This document shows, one piece after another, positions 33,301-50,200 of a stretch of 64,000 bases of DNA. The translations under genes were made by a program, and so were the position numbers. Under the pieces are notes generated by a model. It was not told the DNA's origin and searched no databases. It saw nothing but the letters and a program-made list of their open reading frames with translations. Positions within the stretch are counted from its first letter, which is position 1; each line of letters starts with the position of its first letter. Source of the DNA: Tribonema minus (taxonomy: Eukaryota; Sar; Xanthophyceae; Tribonematales; Tribonemataceae). The stretch is taken from the NCBI GenBank assembly GCA_017506865.1, contig JAFCMP010000146.1, positions 62,001 through 126,000 on the forward strand, given 5' to 3'.

Positions 33301-35033
33301 TCCAGCGCGTACATAGCGGCCGCGCCCGCAAAGTTGAAGAAGCAGAATCCCATGGCGGCCATGGGCGTGGCGTGGTGGCCGGGCGGGCGCGTGAGCGCAA
33401 AGGCCGGCGTGCCGTGCGTCACGGCGCTGTCGACGGCGTCCAGCCAGGCCGACGTCGCGCGCACGCACACGTCGTACGTGTCCTTCGTGACGTACCTGCC
33501 ATTGTCAAAGGGGCGGGGGGGGGGGGGGCACATTGGTGTGTCCTTGGTCATGTACCTCCGTATCTTTGTGACTTTAGGAAACGACAGGGGGCAAGGCTGG
33601 GGGGGGGGGGGGGGGGGGGCAGAGCAGCGATTACCTGTCGCCAGCGAGGTGATAGAACGCACAACAGTCGGACGTTATGTCGCCGTCCGTGCAGCGGAGG
33701 CGGGCCAGCAGACTGTGTAGGCACGCGTCGTAGGAGGCTGTGCCCTTGCGCGCACGGCGATGAGTGCAGGTTGGGCAAAGCTGACATCAGCAAAGTGACT
33801 ACATACTGACTGCTCGATGTTCGTTGCAAGCGCAGTTGCTCAGCAACTTGGAGGGCATTGGCTGGGACGTTTCCTTTCGTCTTGTGTTCACGCGCATGCT
33901 GTTGGCAGCCGCACTGCTGCAGCTGCCGCCGCCGCCGCCGCAGCCGCAGAAGTCAGCGTCACCCTGCTGCAGTGCCTTCAGCAGGGGTAACTACATGGGG
34001 CAGTGTCAATGCACGCAGCAGTACTCTGCGCATGTGGCAGACTCACGTGTCAAAGTCGACGTTCCCGCCGCCCCTCCTGCTCATGGCCGCAATGTCCTCA
34101 ATGTACCAGTCCTTGTGCACGCGGTGCAGCGCCCTGAGGAAAGGAGCTGTATGAGCTGCGGGTTGATGCTTGGGCGACCATGGGCTGAATGAATGAATGA
34201 AGCAGTTCTTCGGGCAGCAATTGATGGGGCAAGCGTGGCAACGCACAGGTTGGGCACAGAGAGACAGCGATATCACTCTGCTGCGTCGATTTGAATGGAG
34301 CCACCCTCTTGCCACTGCTATCAACAGCAATAATCCACGCAGCCCGCTGCGCGCATGACTGCTGAGAGTTGCAGAGCATCGCCAGTGCAGCCTGTCGCCG
34401 CCTCGACATGTTGAGTACCACGATTGCAGCCAGCAGTTTAACTAAGTGACGTGCAATGCCTGGTAGGAACATTCGACTGTTGCAGACGGCCACTGGCTGT
34501 TGTCAAAAGGTGTTGCTGAGGTGGTTCATCATGAAATCATATGCCTGGCGATGTGAATCCACAGACCACATAGTCTGCATCGCCGAGAGTGAACATTGAT
34601 GCAGACACGTCTCACCATCGTCATTGAGAAATTTCAATGCCGACGATCCATCATGAGAAGGAGTTGGTCCTGGAGGTATATCTTGTGCAAGGCACGCCGA
34701 AAGTACAAGACGAGATGCGACGTTTCTAGTTGAAGTTTACTCCTACTTCAAACGTGGCGGCACAAAGCGCGGCGCTAAGAGCATGACCAGGCATGACTTA
34801 TGCGATGCATATGTGTGCCTTGCCAGACCCACCGCTATCACACATAACTTACCACGCACCTCATGACTTTGTCAAGTGCGTCCGCATCGCCACTCGCCGC
34901 AGCAGGAGCCACCATGCCGATGCCTGCCACACCCTGCAGCAGATCCGCAGCAACTGTGGCCCTCGCGGGACACTCGGAGTGATCCGATCTGGCTGCATGG
35001 CGGGTGTGGCTTTCGTCATAGATCACCTTCACT
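30343..35033 (-). CDS. Histone deacetylase-fold enzyme (5' exon not found)
   Basis: Minus-strand gene with exons 35033-34860, 34133-34047, 33495-33293, 32621-32380, 31326-31252, a probable 10-codon exon 30635-30608, and 30479-30343 (stop at 30345-30343). All phases fit, giving about 315 residues. Motifs in order: VKVIYDESHTRHAARSDHSE (N-terminal family start), ALHRVHKDWYIEDI, ALTRPPGHHATPMAAMGFCF (active-site His pair), RVALLDFDVHFGNG (metal Asp and His), FDPQLLIVSAGYDALE (metal Asp) and VVFGLEGGYAVEE (catalytic Tyr). The enzyme removes acetyl groups from lysines, or from polyamines in related families, using Zn2+. The class II/bacterial-like RPPGHHA and SAGYDA context places it in the arginase/deacetylase superfamily; the exact class is open. 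The first exon with ATG lies somewhere right of 35033. Confidence 0.88.
30853..30882 (-). repeat. TTAGGG tract in an HDAC intron
   Basis: Plus strand reads CCCTAA four times, so the sense strand of the deacetylase gene reads TTAGGG. It lies between the 31252 donor and the 30635 exon. Confidence 0.9.
32095..32400 (-). repeat. 4-copy HDAC exon-end array carrying TTAGGG tracts
   Basis: On the sense strand the exon end coding YEKRFK and its donor recur four times (plus-strand positions near 32380, 32275, 32180 and 32106). Each is separated by a segment holding several TTAGGG units (plus strand 32325-32350, 32220-32251, 32137-32158, 32044-32081). Donor copies vary: GTAGGC, GCAGTC, GTAGTC and GTACCC. 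Only the 32380 copy is attached to the full exon. Telomere-like tracts are multiplied as part of the unit. Confidence 0.85.
33105..33175 (-). repeat. Donor-side copy of the HDAC PPGHH exon
   Basis: Sense sequence coding CFFNFAGAAARFALDELG followed by GTGAGC repeats the end of the 33495-33293 exon (CFFNFAGAAAMYALDELG, then GTGAGC), about 180 bp further into the intron. The copy is in frame but has no known acceptor of its own. Confidence 0.85.
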
Positions 35034-39882
<4,849 letters not shown>

Positions 39883-40850
39883 TGACCTAGGTTGTTTGCG
39901 GAGAGAGATGAAGGCGTCACGTCTCCTTTGGTGACTTGTGCTCCTGCCATCGCAGCCACCATCGCACGACACTCGCAATCGCCGCCCCCCTTGCGCCGCT
40001 CGTGCCACAGAGGGGGGAGGGGAGCTGGGGGGCACTTCAGAGGTGTGCATCAAAGAAGGAAAGCTTAGAGCGCTGCTGCTGCTAACGCTGGTGCCGTCAC
40101 CAGGAAAACAGCAAGTCCATTCTGGCCACTTTAGGCTTCTCTTCGGCACTGGTTCGGTGACCCACTCCGTGCTGATTCGGTGGTGATGATTATGTATATG
40201 TATCGGTTATTGCCGAATCGATCGCCCATTCCGTTCGAGCGATTTCGGCCTGATTCGGTCACCAAGTCTGCAATTCGGCTCTGTTTCCAGGCACAATGCA
40301 TAAACAATGAATAATATGATTGGCCCAGGTTTCGGCTCAGTTTGCTTCCTGCACTTCTGATGACACAGCACACAGGGGCATATCACCAGCATTTCAGCTC
40401 ATCAAACTCATGGAATGCACATGCCATTGGCAAAGCAGCATGGATCTACAGAGACCTAAGGGACTGAGACATGATGACTTTATGGTGCCCAATATTGTCT
40501 ATGTACCCTACCGAAGCCTCACAAGTCATGTACACGTCGAGTTGACCAACGAAACCTCAGCTATAGTGCCATGTGATGAAACCTCAGCGATAGTGCCATG
40601 TGATGGAACACAGCTGAAGTGCTCCGGATATATATATTATTTCTTGTGGGAGCCCCACATGGCCTGTGCGGTGTGTATAAAACACTAACAGACAAGTGCA
40701 GGCGACCGCCGCCTACAACATATGTACTTCCTTCAGAAGTAATTACTAATGGTACTGTGGTTACTGATAGTACTGTGGGAGGAGCCCTACACGGCCCGTG
40801 TGGTTTGCATACCACACGACCAGATAAGCGCAGGCGACCGCCGCCTACAA
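39883..40850. other. Intergenic region after the E2 gene
   Basis: No gene recognised. It holds repeated GATTCGGTCACC-like motifs near 40150-40262, a direct repeat around ACCTCAGCTATAGTGCCATG at 40553-40605, and two copies of AGGCGACCGCCGCCTACAAC near 40702 and 40829. Likely the E2 3' untranslated region plus repeat debris. Confidence 0.5.
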
Positions 40851-40859
40851 CGCTTCCGT

Positions 40860-41970
40860 GTGCCTGCGAGCAGCACAGAGACCAGATCCACAGTCCGACC
40901 GCTCAGCTGCGTGCTGCGCACGTACGCAAGCACGCGCTCCGCCTCCTGCCGCGCAAGCGCTGCCGTTCGGCGGGGTGACCACAATGCGCCGCCGCTCAAT
41001 GCCGCGTCGCCACTGCACCACCCGGCGGTCATCGCCAGCCTGTACGCGTGGCCGAGCGGCGCGCCAGCAGCGCAATGAATGCGCGCGTGGCCTGACCCAA
41101 GCGCCCAAAGCGCTCCTGCACAAAGGGCACAAAACACACACCGCGCCGCGTCACGGCACCTGCCATACCGCACGCGCCTCTCCTGCTCCGCCTCGTGCGC
41201 CGCAAAACCATCAGAAAGCGCCGCGTCGGCTGCCGCCGACACCACATACTTGGCCACCGTGGGCGCGCACACGCGGTCGTCCAGCACCACGCCCTTTCGA
41301 GCCACATCAGGATCGCCGCACAGAGCGAGCGTGCCGGGCAACACCACGGTGTCGGCGCGGTCGCCGTCATAGTTGGACTCCCCGCCGCGGTCCTCGTTGA
41401 TGAAGTACAGCGCGCCGCACGACCGCTGCAGGCCTCGCAGACATCGCTTGTGCACTTCGTGCGTGGCCACGCAGCCGCACATTGGCTGGGACCGGCACCC
41501 AAGTACGTGCACACAGGACAGCCGCGCAGTCGCGCTGCACCGGAAGGGGTGCGTTTCACCGCTGACGAGCCACGGCTCCACGAAGAGAGCCATCAAGGTC
41601 ATGGTCACTGCAGCCTTGGGGGTCATGGCGAGCGCTGTACGCCCAGGAGAGAGTTCCCGGGCCGCTTTGGCTGCGCAGCTGAGCCAGCAGGGGCTTGCCG
41701 GCGCCGCCAAGCGGCCGCAGGGCATGCAGCCCGAGCAGCAGGCGCCACGGCAGGAGGGACAGACGAGCGGAACGGTAGCACTGAGGGTGCACACGTCCGT
41801 CAAAGACGTCATCGTCGTCTGCGCCATCAGCGGCCAGGTCGTCACCGGCACGCGCCAACAGCTGCACCAGAGGCGGCACCCGCTGCTCCCCCTCACGCGC
41901 TGGGTCGTTAACGGGCAAGGGCGGGCCGCAGGCCTCGGACTGCTCAGGCTGGCAGCATGTGTAGCACCAC
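40860..41970 (-). mobile_element. Decayed fragment resembling the post-RT region of an algal non-LTR element
   Basis: GC-rich minus-strand coding-like stretch spread over more than one frame. Recognisable pieces are a Cys-rich CDRWCYTCCQ segment near 41950, then RADTVVLP, VVLDDRVCAPTVAKYVVSAA with an ERRVRYG ending, and FVPFVQERFGRLGQATRAFI. This order (DxRxxxPxxxxY, E-RR-YG, FVPFVxExxGRLG) is what I recall downstream of reverse transcriptase in non-LTR elements of algae. No reverse transcriptase core is visible, so at most a 3' fragment is present and it looks old and broken. A broken host gene is the alternative. Confidence 0.4.
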
Positions 41971-42159
41971 CGATCGCAGCTGCCAAAGCCTTCCTCTCCA
42001 TGTTCTCAAGCGCCTCAGGATGTACATCACTTGAGCGAGCAAGTTCAACTTCAACTTGGCAAGACGCTGGTTTGCACAGCTCATCAAGCCATTCCCTTGA
42101 TCTTGAAGCACAGCGCCCCCCAAGAATAGAAGACGCAGGCAAACTTGACTTGATCAACA

Positions 42160-43480
42160 GTGTTTGTGCGAGTGCAAGCAGCTTTGCTCAGATGCCTTGA
42201 ATGTATACATTTCTTCAGACGAGCGCCATCGCAAGGCGCATGCAAGCACGCATCAGCTGGTAAATGCCATGCAGCCACCGTTGCAGCAGAACAGCGCACA
42301 GGAGCCAAGATGTTGACAATTCACCTGCTTGCGCCACGAGGCGCAAGACAGAGACTCGCAACAGAGCGCTTTGGAGGCACTAAACTTATAACTTGTTGAG
42401 ACTGTTTATTGATACATGTAGCTACGCTAAAACACGCAGGACGCAAAAAAAACAGTGTGAGCAGCTCGCTCGCCCGCCTCCAAACCAGTCGAATGGAGCG
42501 CCATCGTGTGGGTTGCACACGGAACAGCCACACCCCCCTGCGCAGCAGCTCAAATTACTTACTACCATGCTCGCCGCCGACACAGCACGTGCGCTGCTGC
42601 CGCTAACAGTTCATTACCCCCCCGCCCTCTATGCTGCCTCCATCAGAACGCCCGCAGGAGGCGGTGGCGGCAGAAGCTGTTTTCCAAATCTAAAGCACGG
42701 ACGCACGCTGAACGCCCTGGAGACGCAATCGACCGGCGTGAGTGCGCCTGTGCACGTGTGCAGGCATGCGCACATGGCGCCTTATGCACGTGTGCAAACT
42801 TGCGTGCATCGCCCCCCCCCCCCCCCCCCCCCCCCAAAATAGCGACGGCACACAGTTGGGGCAGACCCGATGGGAGAAGACGTCAGCCGGCGGTAGGCCT
42901 GGCCATTTGCAGCGTGAGCCGCCGCTGCTTTGACCACTGCGCCATGCACGGTCAGCGCGGTTTAGTGCTTGAGCCAGCAAGTGAGTCGGCAGTGCCTGAT
43001 GACACACCTAGGACAGTGGCCGCCACATAGCTTGTCGCGTGTGCGTGACATACACCTGCAACAGGGTGCCGGCCGGCGGGGTGGCAAACGTGCCGCTGCG
43101 GAGCAAAACTATCAGGAACGAGGGGGGCCGGGATGCACGCGCTTATCAAGCCACGCAGGCGGCGGAGGCGGCACGGGCGCCGGCGGTGACTGCGGCAGCA
43201 GCGGCAGTAGCTACATTAGGGAAACGTTACTGCTGGTTGCCGGATATCCGCAGGGCGACGGGTGTGGCAACACAAAAGGCGGTCCAGCCCACTCGGAAAA
43301 CAGCGGCGGAAACGAGAGCGCCGTCGCGCAGCATGCGCTCTGCTCGTGCAGCGGCAGCGGGCATGAGAGGCTCACGACAGCCGTGCGCGTCGCGCATTCC
43401 TGGCAGCGGCAGCGCGGGATGAGGCGGGGAGGGGGGGGGGGGGGGGAGGGGGCTCTTGAAACGATGCGCGGCTGCCGCTC
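42160..43480. other. Intergenic region before the ArfGAP 3' end
   Basis: No gene assigned. A 24-base poly-C run lies at 42812-42835 and a G-rich run near 43428-43446 (poly-C on the sense strand of the neighbouring ArfGAP gene). The C run is flanked by two CACGTGTGCA-type motifs. Probably the ArfGAP 3' untranslated region at the right end. Confidence 0.5.
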
Positions 43481-44273
43481 TCATTTGGCGGCGGCGGCGG
43501 CATTCGCGGCGGCGTCGGTGTTGCTGGGGAAGGCCTTGCGCGCTATCGCGGCGATGGCGTCCTGAAGGTAGTCGGCCATGGCCTGCTGGCTGTTGCGCAG
43601 CGCGAGCGTGCGCGGGACGCAGCCGTCGGCGTCCTCCGCGGCGACGCTCGCGCCTGGGGCGGCGGTGACAGCGGCAGCGTGTGGTTTGGTGGTAAGCGCA
43701 TGAGGCACACGCGAGCAGTGTCATTGTTCACTGGCGCGTGATGGCACGCTCGGCAGCGTCGGGGCGCGGCGCTCGGAGCGATAAAACCTCCACATGACCC
43801 ACCGGTACCGGAGCTGTAGTACGCAAACAGCGCCATTGCTACCAGAGCGGAACTACGCTGATTGCACCCGCTGCAAACCCGCCAAAGCACCCGCTGTTTC
43901 CGAAGCCACTCACCGTTGTTGACCAGCAGGCACGCGACCTCCAGCGCGCCAGCGGCGGTGGCATCCGTACATACTGAAACACCTAGTCCACAAGTGGTAT
44001 ACACTGCTGCCAACGAAGCAGCGCCACCGCTACCAGAGCCGCACTGTACCGATTCGCACCACAGCGCTCACCATTATTCACCAGCAGGCATGCGACCTCC
44101 AGCGCGCCGGCGGCGGCGGCGCGGTGCAGCGCCGTCGACCCGTCCGCGTCGCGCGCGGCCATGGCGCCCTTGCGCTTGGGCAGCCGCGCCAGCGCCGCGA
44201 GCGCCGTCGCGACGTCGTTCTTGTCCGCAGCGCTCAGCAGGCGCTGCTCCGTGGTGCGCTCGTCGGGAAAGGC
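43481..44273 (-). other. Ankyrin repeat exons of the ArfGAP
   Basis: Exon 44273-44072 codes TEQRLLSAADKNDVATALAA, then RDADGSTALHRAAAAGALEV and LLVNNG. Exon 43653-43481 continues ASVAAEDADGCVPRTLALRN and AMADYLQDAI before an Ala/Asn-rich tail and stop. The join across the intron makes one continuous ankyrin unit, supporting the exon calls. About two and a half repeats. Confidence 0.85.
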
Positions 44274-47200
44274 CTGCGCGCGGCAGCGGCGGCGCACGGC
44301 GCAGAGGGGGGGGCGAGGGGGGGTCAGGGGGCGCGGTGGGTGTAGCAGAGAGAGGGGGGGGGGCGGGGGGCGCGTTTCGTGGCCCGCTGCCGATGGCAGG
44401 CGCTGCTCTGTTTTGGGCTGTGAGAAACGGCAAGAGGAATGAAACAAATGCATCCCAGCGTCTTCATGTAAAGCAAGTGGAGGTTGAGGGGTCATAAACT
44501 TGTGTGTTTCTGTTTTCAGGGTATTGTACTGGATGCCACCAAAAGCAACAGTAGCACATGCTAAAACGAAGGTACAATGCGGCTTATCACAGCCAATTCT
44601 GTTGCAGTACTTTATCATAGAAGTAATTTTCAAGTTGACTCGTCTGAACCTGCTCGTAGCAAGTGATAGACCATATGACCTTCTTCAGAGCAGCATGCGC
44701 ACGTGCCACAGTGGTGTACCTCTGGCTACAATCCCTGTGTTCAGAACTTCAACTTCAACTCACCTCGTCCACGGCCACAAAGAGCGACTTGGTGTACTTG
44801 TCGGTGACGTAGCGCTGGCGCTGCTCGTCGCTGGCCTCCGGCGACAGCTTACTGTACTCGACCTGCCAGAGCGGAGTGCACGATAACAACACCCCTCGCC
44901 GCTGTGAGCACAGCCGGCGTGCATCGCATGATGCACTTACCGAAAGTGCTATGTGCCACACACACGTCATCATCGCTAATGTCATCATGGTAGTGCACTT
45001 CATAAGAAGCAGAGAAGGGGGCACACGCCTTGCCTCCTGCGCAACCGCCTCATGTCGTCGGCTTCAAAATTGCTGACGACAGGAGCACAGCCAGTGATGT
45101 CAGACAGCGGATAGCACCTTCTAACAAACAGGCGAGGAGGGCAGCACGTCGAAGATTGCTATTTAAGAGGGTTTTGAGGGGCCATGCTGACCCCGTACAT
45201 GCATACTGCAAGGTACTAGGCGCAGCGCATCTGATGATACCACTGACATCGCACGTCATCCTCCACTGCACGCAAGCATACAGTTATCATACCTCCCCCG
45301 CAACCGCTTCAACTTGTTGTCTTTAAGATTGCTGATGACGGGAGCACAGCCGAAGATGGCAGACAGTATATGTGCGCCTTCAGAAGAGCAGGCGAAGAGG
45401 GCACTGCAGCACAACTTACATCACCTTGTAAATTCTGAGTCTGTACGTATATACGTGCATGGCTCCCGGCGCAGCGCATCTGATGATACCGCAGAGATTG
45501 CACGCCACCCTCGACTGCACACGAATCTACAGCCATCATGCAGGGAGATGACGCATTCGCTAGCGACAGGCGTTGTCCGTGCGCAGGGCACTCACCTCCG
45601 TCGTGTCCCCTTCCCACAGGTCGTTCGACCTGTCGTTGCCGATGGCGAGCGCCAAAAACACGTCCCCCATCTCCAGTGTAGCGCTGGACAGCGCCTTTGT
45701 CTGCGGGCCCAGGTCAACGCGCAGGAGAAACGGCACAAGGGGGAGAGTTGATGCCCAGCCAAACTTGTGGCGAGACCTCTGATCCGTCGGAAGTCGAGGG
45801 TTCGATGACGATGAGCAATCGGGAGCAGCGCCCCCCCCAGTCGACAAGCTTCATGGCCGCAAACGTGGCAGCCGAGGCAGCCCAAGAGACCTTGCCCTTG
45901 CCGCTGCCTCAGCTGCCACCTTGCTCTTGGGCTGCCTCAGCTGCCACGTTTGCGGCCAGGGAGCTTGTCGAATGGGGGGCGCTGTTTCTGGGCCAGGCTG
46001 CTCGTGGCCTTGCCTAGCTACGCAACAACACAGCAGCCATCACGCTGAGCCAGTCACGCAGTAGACGATGAGCAACCAGGAGCGGCGCCCCCGCAGTCGA
46101 CAAGCCCCCTGGCAGCAAACGCGGCAGCCGAGGCAGCGGCAAGAGCAAGGCCAGACGAGGCCTGTCTGAGCAACCAGGACATTGCCCCCCGGTCGGCAAG
46201 CTGCCTGGCAGCATACGCGGTAGCCGGGGCAGCGGCAAGGGCCTCGCAGCCCCAGAGGCATCTCTCTCTGGGCTGTGAGGCCTCTCTGGGCCTTGCCCTT
46301 GCCGCTGCCTCGGCTGCTGCGTTTGCTGGCAGGGAGCTTACCAACTGGGGGGCGCTCTTTCTGGGCTAAGCTTCTCTTGGCCGTGCCCTGCCGCTGCCTC
46401 GGCTGCCACGTTTGCTGCCCCAGGGCTTGTCAACTGCGGGGCGCTGCTCTTGGTTGCTCATCATCTCCAGCATGACTGGCCCGGCGTAGTGGCTGCTGTG
46501 CTGTTGCGTGGCTAGGACAGGACGCAGCCACAGCCGGTCGTCCGTTCAGCCGTCGATTGCACCCAATGAGTTCCCTGAACGGTTACGGCCAGGAAAACGG
46601 AAAAACACTCACACGCACAAGAGCTATGGGTGGCAACACACTGAGAGGAGAACACAGCAATGCCTCACATGCGAGTGAAGCTGATCAGCTGGTGCGATGA
46701 GGGCGAGGAGAGCACGCTTGCGTCTGCTTCTGCCTGCGTCTTCCAGAGCGCCATAATCATGCACGGCGGAACCTGCAGCGCACAACTGTTGTCTGCAAGC
46801 CACGTGCAGCAGCAAGCCCCTGAGCTTGAAGCCTGTCACTGGCTGCGGGGGTAGACCCGCCCTTTCTCCCCCTCTCTGTCTCCCCACCACGCGCCCATCG
46901 CAACGAGCGCTGCTGCAAAAGACGCACATCGATACACACGAAAATCCACTGCCGTGAAAGCGGTCTATCGATGCATACGGTTCGCGCGCGCTACGCACCT
47001 GCGACGCGCCTGTCGCCGTGTGCGCCGCCGCGCACTGCCCCTTATCAAAGTCCTTCAAGAACTATAGCAATACTCACGCATTCGCTGCCGCAAAAGCGGT
47101 ATATCGATACGCACACTGCGTTTGCGCGCGCGGCGCACCTGCGAGGCGCCCGTCGCGGTGTGCGCCGCCGCACACTGCTCCTCACTCAAGTCCTTCAAGA

Positions 47201-50200
47201 AGTATAGCAATACTCGTGCACTCACTGCCGCACAAGCAGTACATCGATACACGCACACTGCGGTCGCGCCCCCTACGCACCTGCGAGGCGCCCGTCGCCG
47301 TGTGCGCCGCCGCGCACGCGCCGCACACGAGCACGCCCAGCCCGACGCTGACGTGGCTCGGCTCCGCGGCGCCGCAGTCCGCGCACATGTCGTAGCTCTC
47401 GCGCAGGAATGCGACGGACGCCACGAGCCGCGACTTGTGCAGCCGCTGCAGCGGCGCCGGCGGCGAGTTGCCGCTCTTGAAGCGGCTCTTGTACGGCGAC
47501 GGCGCCTCAAACGGCAGCACGCGGCTGCCGCCGCCGGCGGCGGCGGTGCCCGCGGCAGCGGCGGCGCTGCCGCTGCTGCCGCCGCTGCGCCCGCTGTCGT
47601 TGGACGGCGCCTGCGTTGCGGGCGTCGTCGCGCTGGCGGCGGACCTGCTGCTGCTGGTCGGCGCGCTCTTCGGCGTCGCCGGCGCTGCCGCCGCGGAGGA
47701 GGCGCTGCGCGGCGTCTTCGGCGCCGCCGCCGCCGCCGCCGCTGCCGCCGCCCCCGCCGCTGCCGCCGCCGCTGCCGCCGCGCGCAGCTCCCCCGGCGTC
47801 CCCGGCGCGCGCGGCATGTGCGGCGTTGTCGCGGGCGGCAGCAGTGTCTGCTGCGACTGCGACGGCGGCGCGAGGCTGGAGAGCTGGAACATGGAGGCGG
47901 AGCCCTCGGCGGGGCCGCGCGCGGCGGCGGGGGGGGCGCGGTACGAGGGGGATGGGGCGCTGCTCGGGCGGACGCTGGGGGGAGAGGGGGCCTTCGTGGA
48001 GGGCGTCGTGAGCTCCGGCTGGTTCGACTGCTGGTTTGGGGAGCAGTTCTTGGGTGGGAGCGGGGGGACGCTGTAGTCGCTCAGCAGACTGCTGGTGGGC
48101 AGCTGACAAGCGGACGTTGAGGGGTGGGAAGTGGGGGGAGGGGGGTGAGAATAGGCTGCGCGCTATGGGGACGTTGGTGATAATGCACTTGCAATCAGAG
48201 GAGCGCTTCACGAGGTGAGGCAAGAGGTGATAGCTGGCAGATGCAAACCGCGTGCGGCTGATGCGTTCGCGTGGCACCGACAACAGACACAAGATGTGCA
48301 CAGATGCCATTGGCAAGCGTTGAAGGCCCACAGGCTGTGCGGTTTGACTCAGCCATGCAAGCAGTGATTGGGGGCATAAGGAATCATCACTCCAGCCTGA
48401 CACTTTCTAGAAACCATGCAACTACCCTTCCGTTTGTACAGTTGAAAATGCCGACGGCCATACATACCGCTAGCAGTGGGAGGCCTCGCACCCAAGCACA
48501 CACAGACACTTCGGAAGCAGAGACTCTGTGAGGCACATGCCATGTCCACAAACTGAGCGATGCCACCATACACGAGCGTCCCTGCAATCATAATTTGATG
48601 AGGGCGCTGCATATTGACACAGCGCTCAGCGGCGATGCGCGCGCACCTGCGAGCGGTGGAACGCTCGCAACACAGCACAAAGCGATACTTCAAAGGAGCA
48701 ACTAGTCAATGCGCCCGCAACGCAACACAGGCGTCCCTGCCATCATAATCATTGTTCAACAGTCACGCCCATGAGCGTGACACATCGACTAAGCACACGC
48801 CGCGGCGATGCACGCGCACCTGCGAGCGGTGGAACGCCTCGCACCACAGCGCAAACTCGTACGGGCCCTCCGCCTGCAGCGCGATGGTCTTGCGGTCAAA
48901 CGTGGTGATGTCGATGCGGTAGCGCCGCTTCTCCGTGTCGCTCACGTTGGCCTGCCAGCCGAGGGCCCCCGCGCCAACGTGGCTCAGGAGGGTGCGCGTG
49001 CCGGCGACGTAGCCTGGCGCGCGCGCGGGCAGCGATGCTCCGCGTGAGACCGCAGCGCTTTAGGGTGTTGTGCGTATTCGCGTAACCAGCGCGCCAAGTG
49101 ATGACAAAGCTTCGAAGGTTGACATTTTGGTGATGATATTGAAGAAAACTTGAACATGATGGTGATGATGGGAACAGGCCTTATGTAAGGAGAGCGAAGT
49201 TTTTGCAAAACGTCTGGACAGGCAGGAGCATGTGCACCACTGCTTGCTTGGCACTGACCAGCAAGACTAGGCAGACAGCTGAAGCAGCATACTAGCTGGT
49301 AGGCTAGCATAGAAAGCGGTTCCTAGAGAACTCCGCACCTTCGTCGCCCGGCGCCTGCCAACAAAACAGCCCCGAGCGCGTGAGCTCGAACCAGCGCCGC
49401 ACCCACTTGCGCGCGAAGCGCGTCTTGTGCGAGCGGTGCAGGTAGCCTGCGCGGATGCAGTCGGCGGGGCGCTCGCTCGCGCCGAGCTCCGGCACCGTGT
49501 CACTCCACGCGCGCAGGCAGTCGGCCTGCGCAAACACAGCAGCGCTCAAGCGGTGAGGGACGCGCAGCTCGACTGGGCCTGTCCGAGCTTCAGTGAGGTT
49601 AGAGATGATGTTGAAGTTGAAGTTGAAGATACAGTCCGCGGGGGCGCTCCCTCGCGCCGAGCTCCGGCACTGTGTCGCTCCACACGCGCAGGCAGTCGGC
49701 CTGCGGTAGGGCTAGAGTCAGGTTGAATGCGGCGCGCGCGGATGGAGAACCGTGAGCGGCGCTGCTGAGCAGTGCTGCTGTGCATTCACTGAGACCGCCA
49801 ATTGTGGCAGCAGAGGACGTTGGTGGTGGCGTGCCTGTGCGTGGTTCATGCGGACAGAGGCGCTGCCGTGCAGCTCATGCGCAAACGCAGCGCTCAGGCT
49901 GTGAGGGACGCGCAGCTCAACTGGGCTCGCCCGCATGCGGGGCGCTGCGGAGTGAGCTGTGATATGATATTGAAGTTGGAGTTGAAGGTGAAGTCCTTGA
50001 CGCGCGCTACGCCGCATTGAGTCCGAAGTCTCACGTCTGACATCATGACATGCGCGCCCGTGTACCTCTAAGTCTGCCTAAAAAGTACATTCCTGCTATG
50101 TTACGCGGCGCCGCATGTGACCTGCACGGCGCCGTGGGCCGGTGCGATTCGGCATCTTCCAGACGTGCACCAGCGCCAAGCATCGCCCTGTGCATGACGA

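Larger units (their letters stand above)
44764..48030 (-). other. ArfGAP domain exons with linker
   Basis: The large exon ending at 47281 starts with a Pro/Ser/Ala-rich linker (about 190 residues) and ends in CADCGAAEPSHVSVGLGVLV followed by CGACAAAHTATGASQ. This fits CX2CX16CX2C exactly, but the residue five after the last Cys is Thr where ArfGAPs have the catalytic Arg, and the Trp of the WxSxNxG stretch is His. Exon 45700-45596 (TLEMGDVFLALAIGNDRSND) and exon 44862-44764 (RYVTDKYTKSLFVAVDE) match the ELGND and KYxxKxFV parts of the fold. Confidence 0.85.

Noticed and set aside
41195-41911. A 238-codon plus-strand open frame
   Set aside because: His/Arg-rich shadow opposite the minus-strand element-like sequence; no family motif.
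40787-42157. A 456-codon minus-strand open frame as a single intact gene
   Set aside because: Recognisable motif blocks do not lie in one frame, and long parts of this frame are Cys/Ser/Arg-rich nonsense typical of an out-of-frame reading.
42812-42835. Poly-C run as an assembly gap or vector artefact
   Set aside because: Comparable runs of different length occur throughout the window and several sit at a plausible pyrimidine-tract position.
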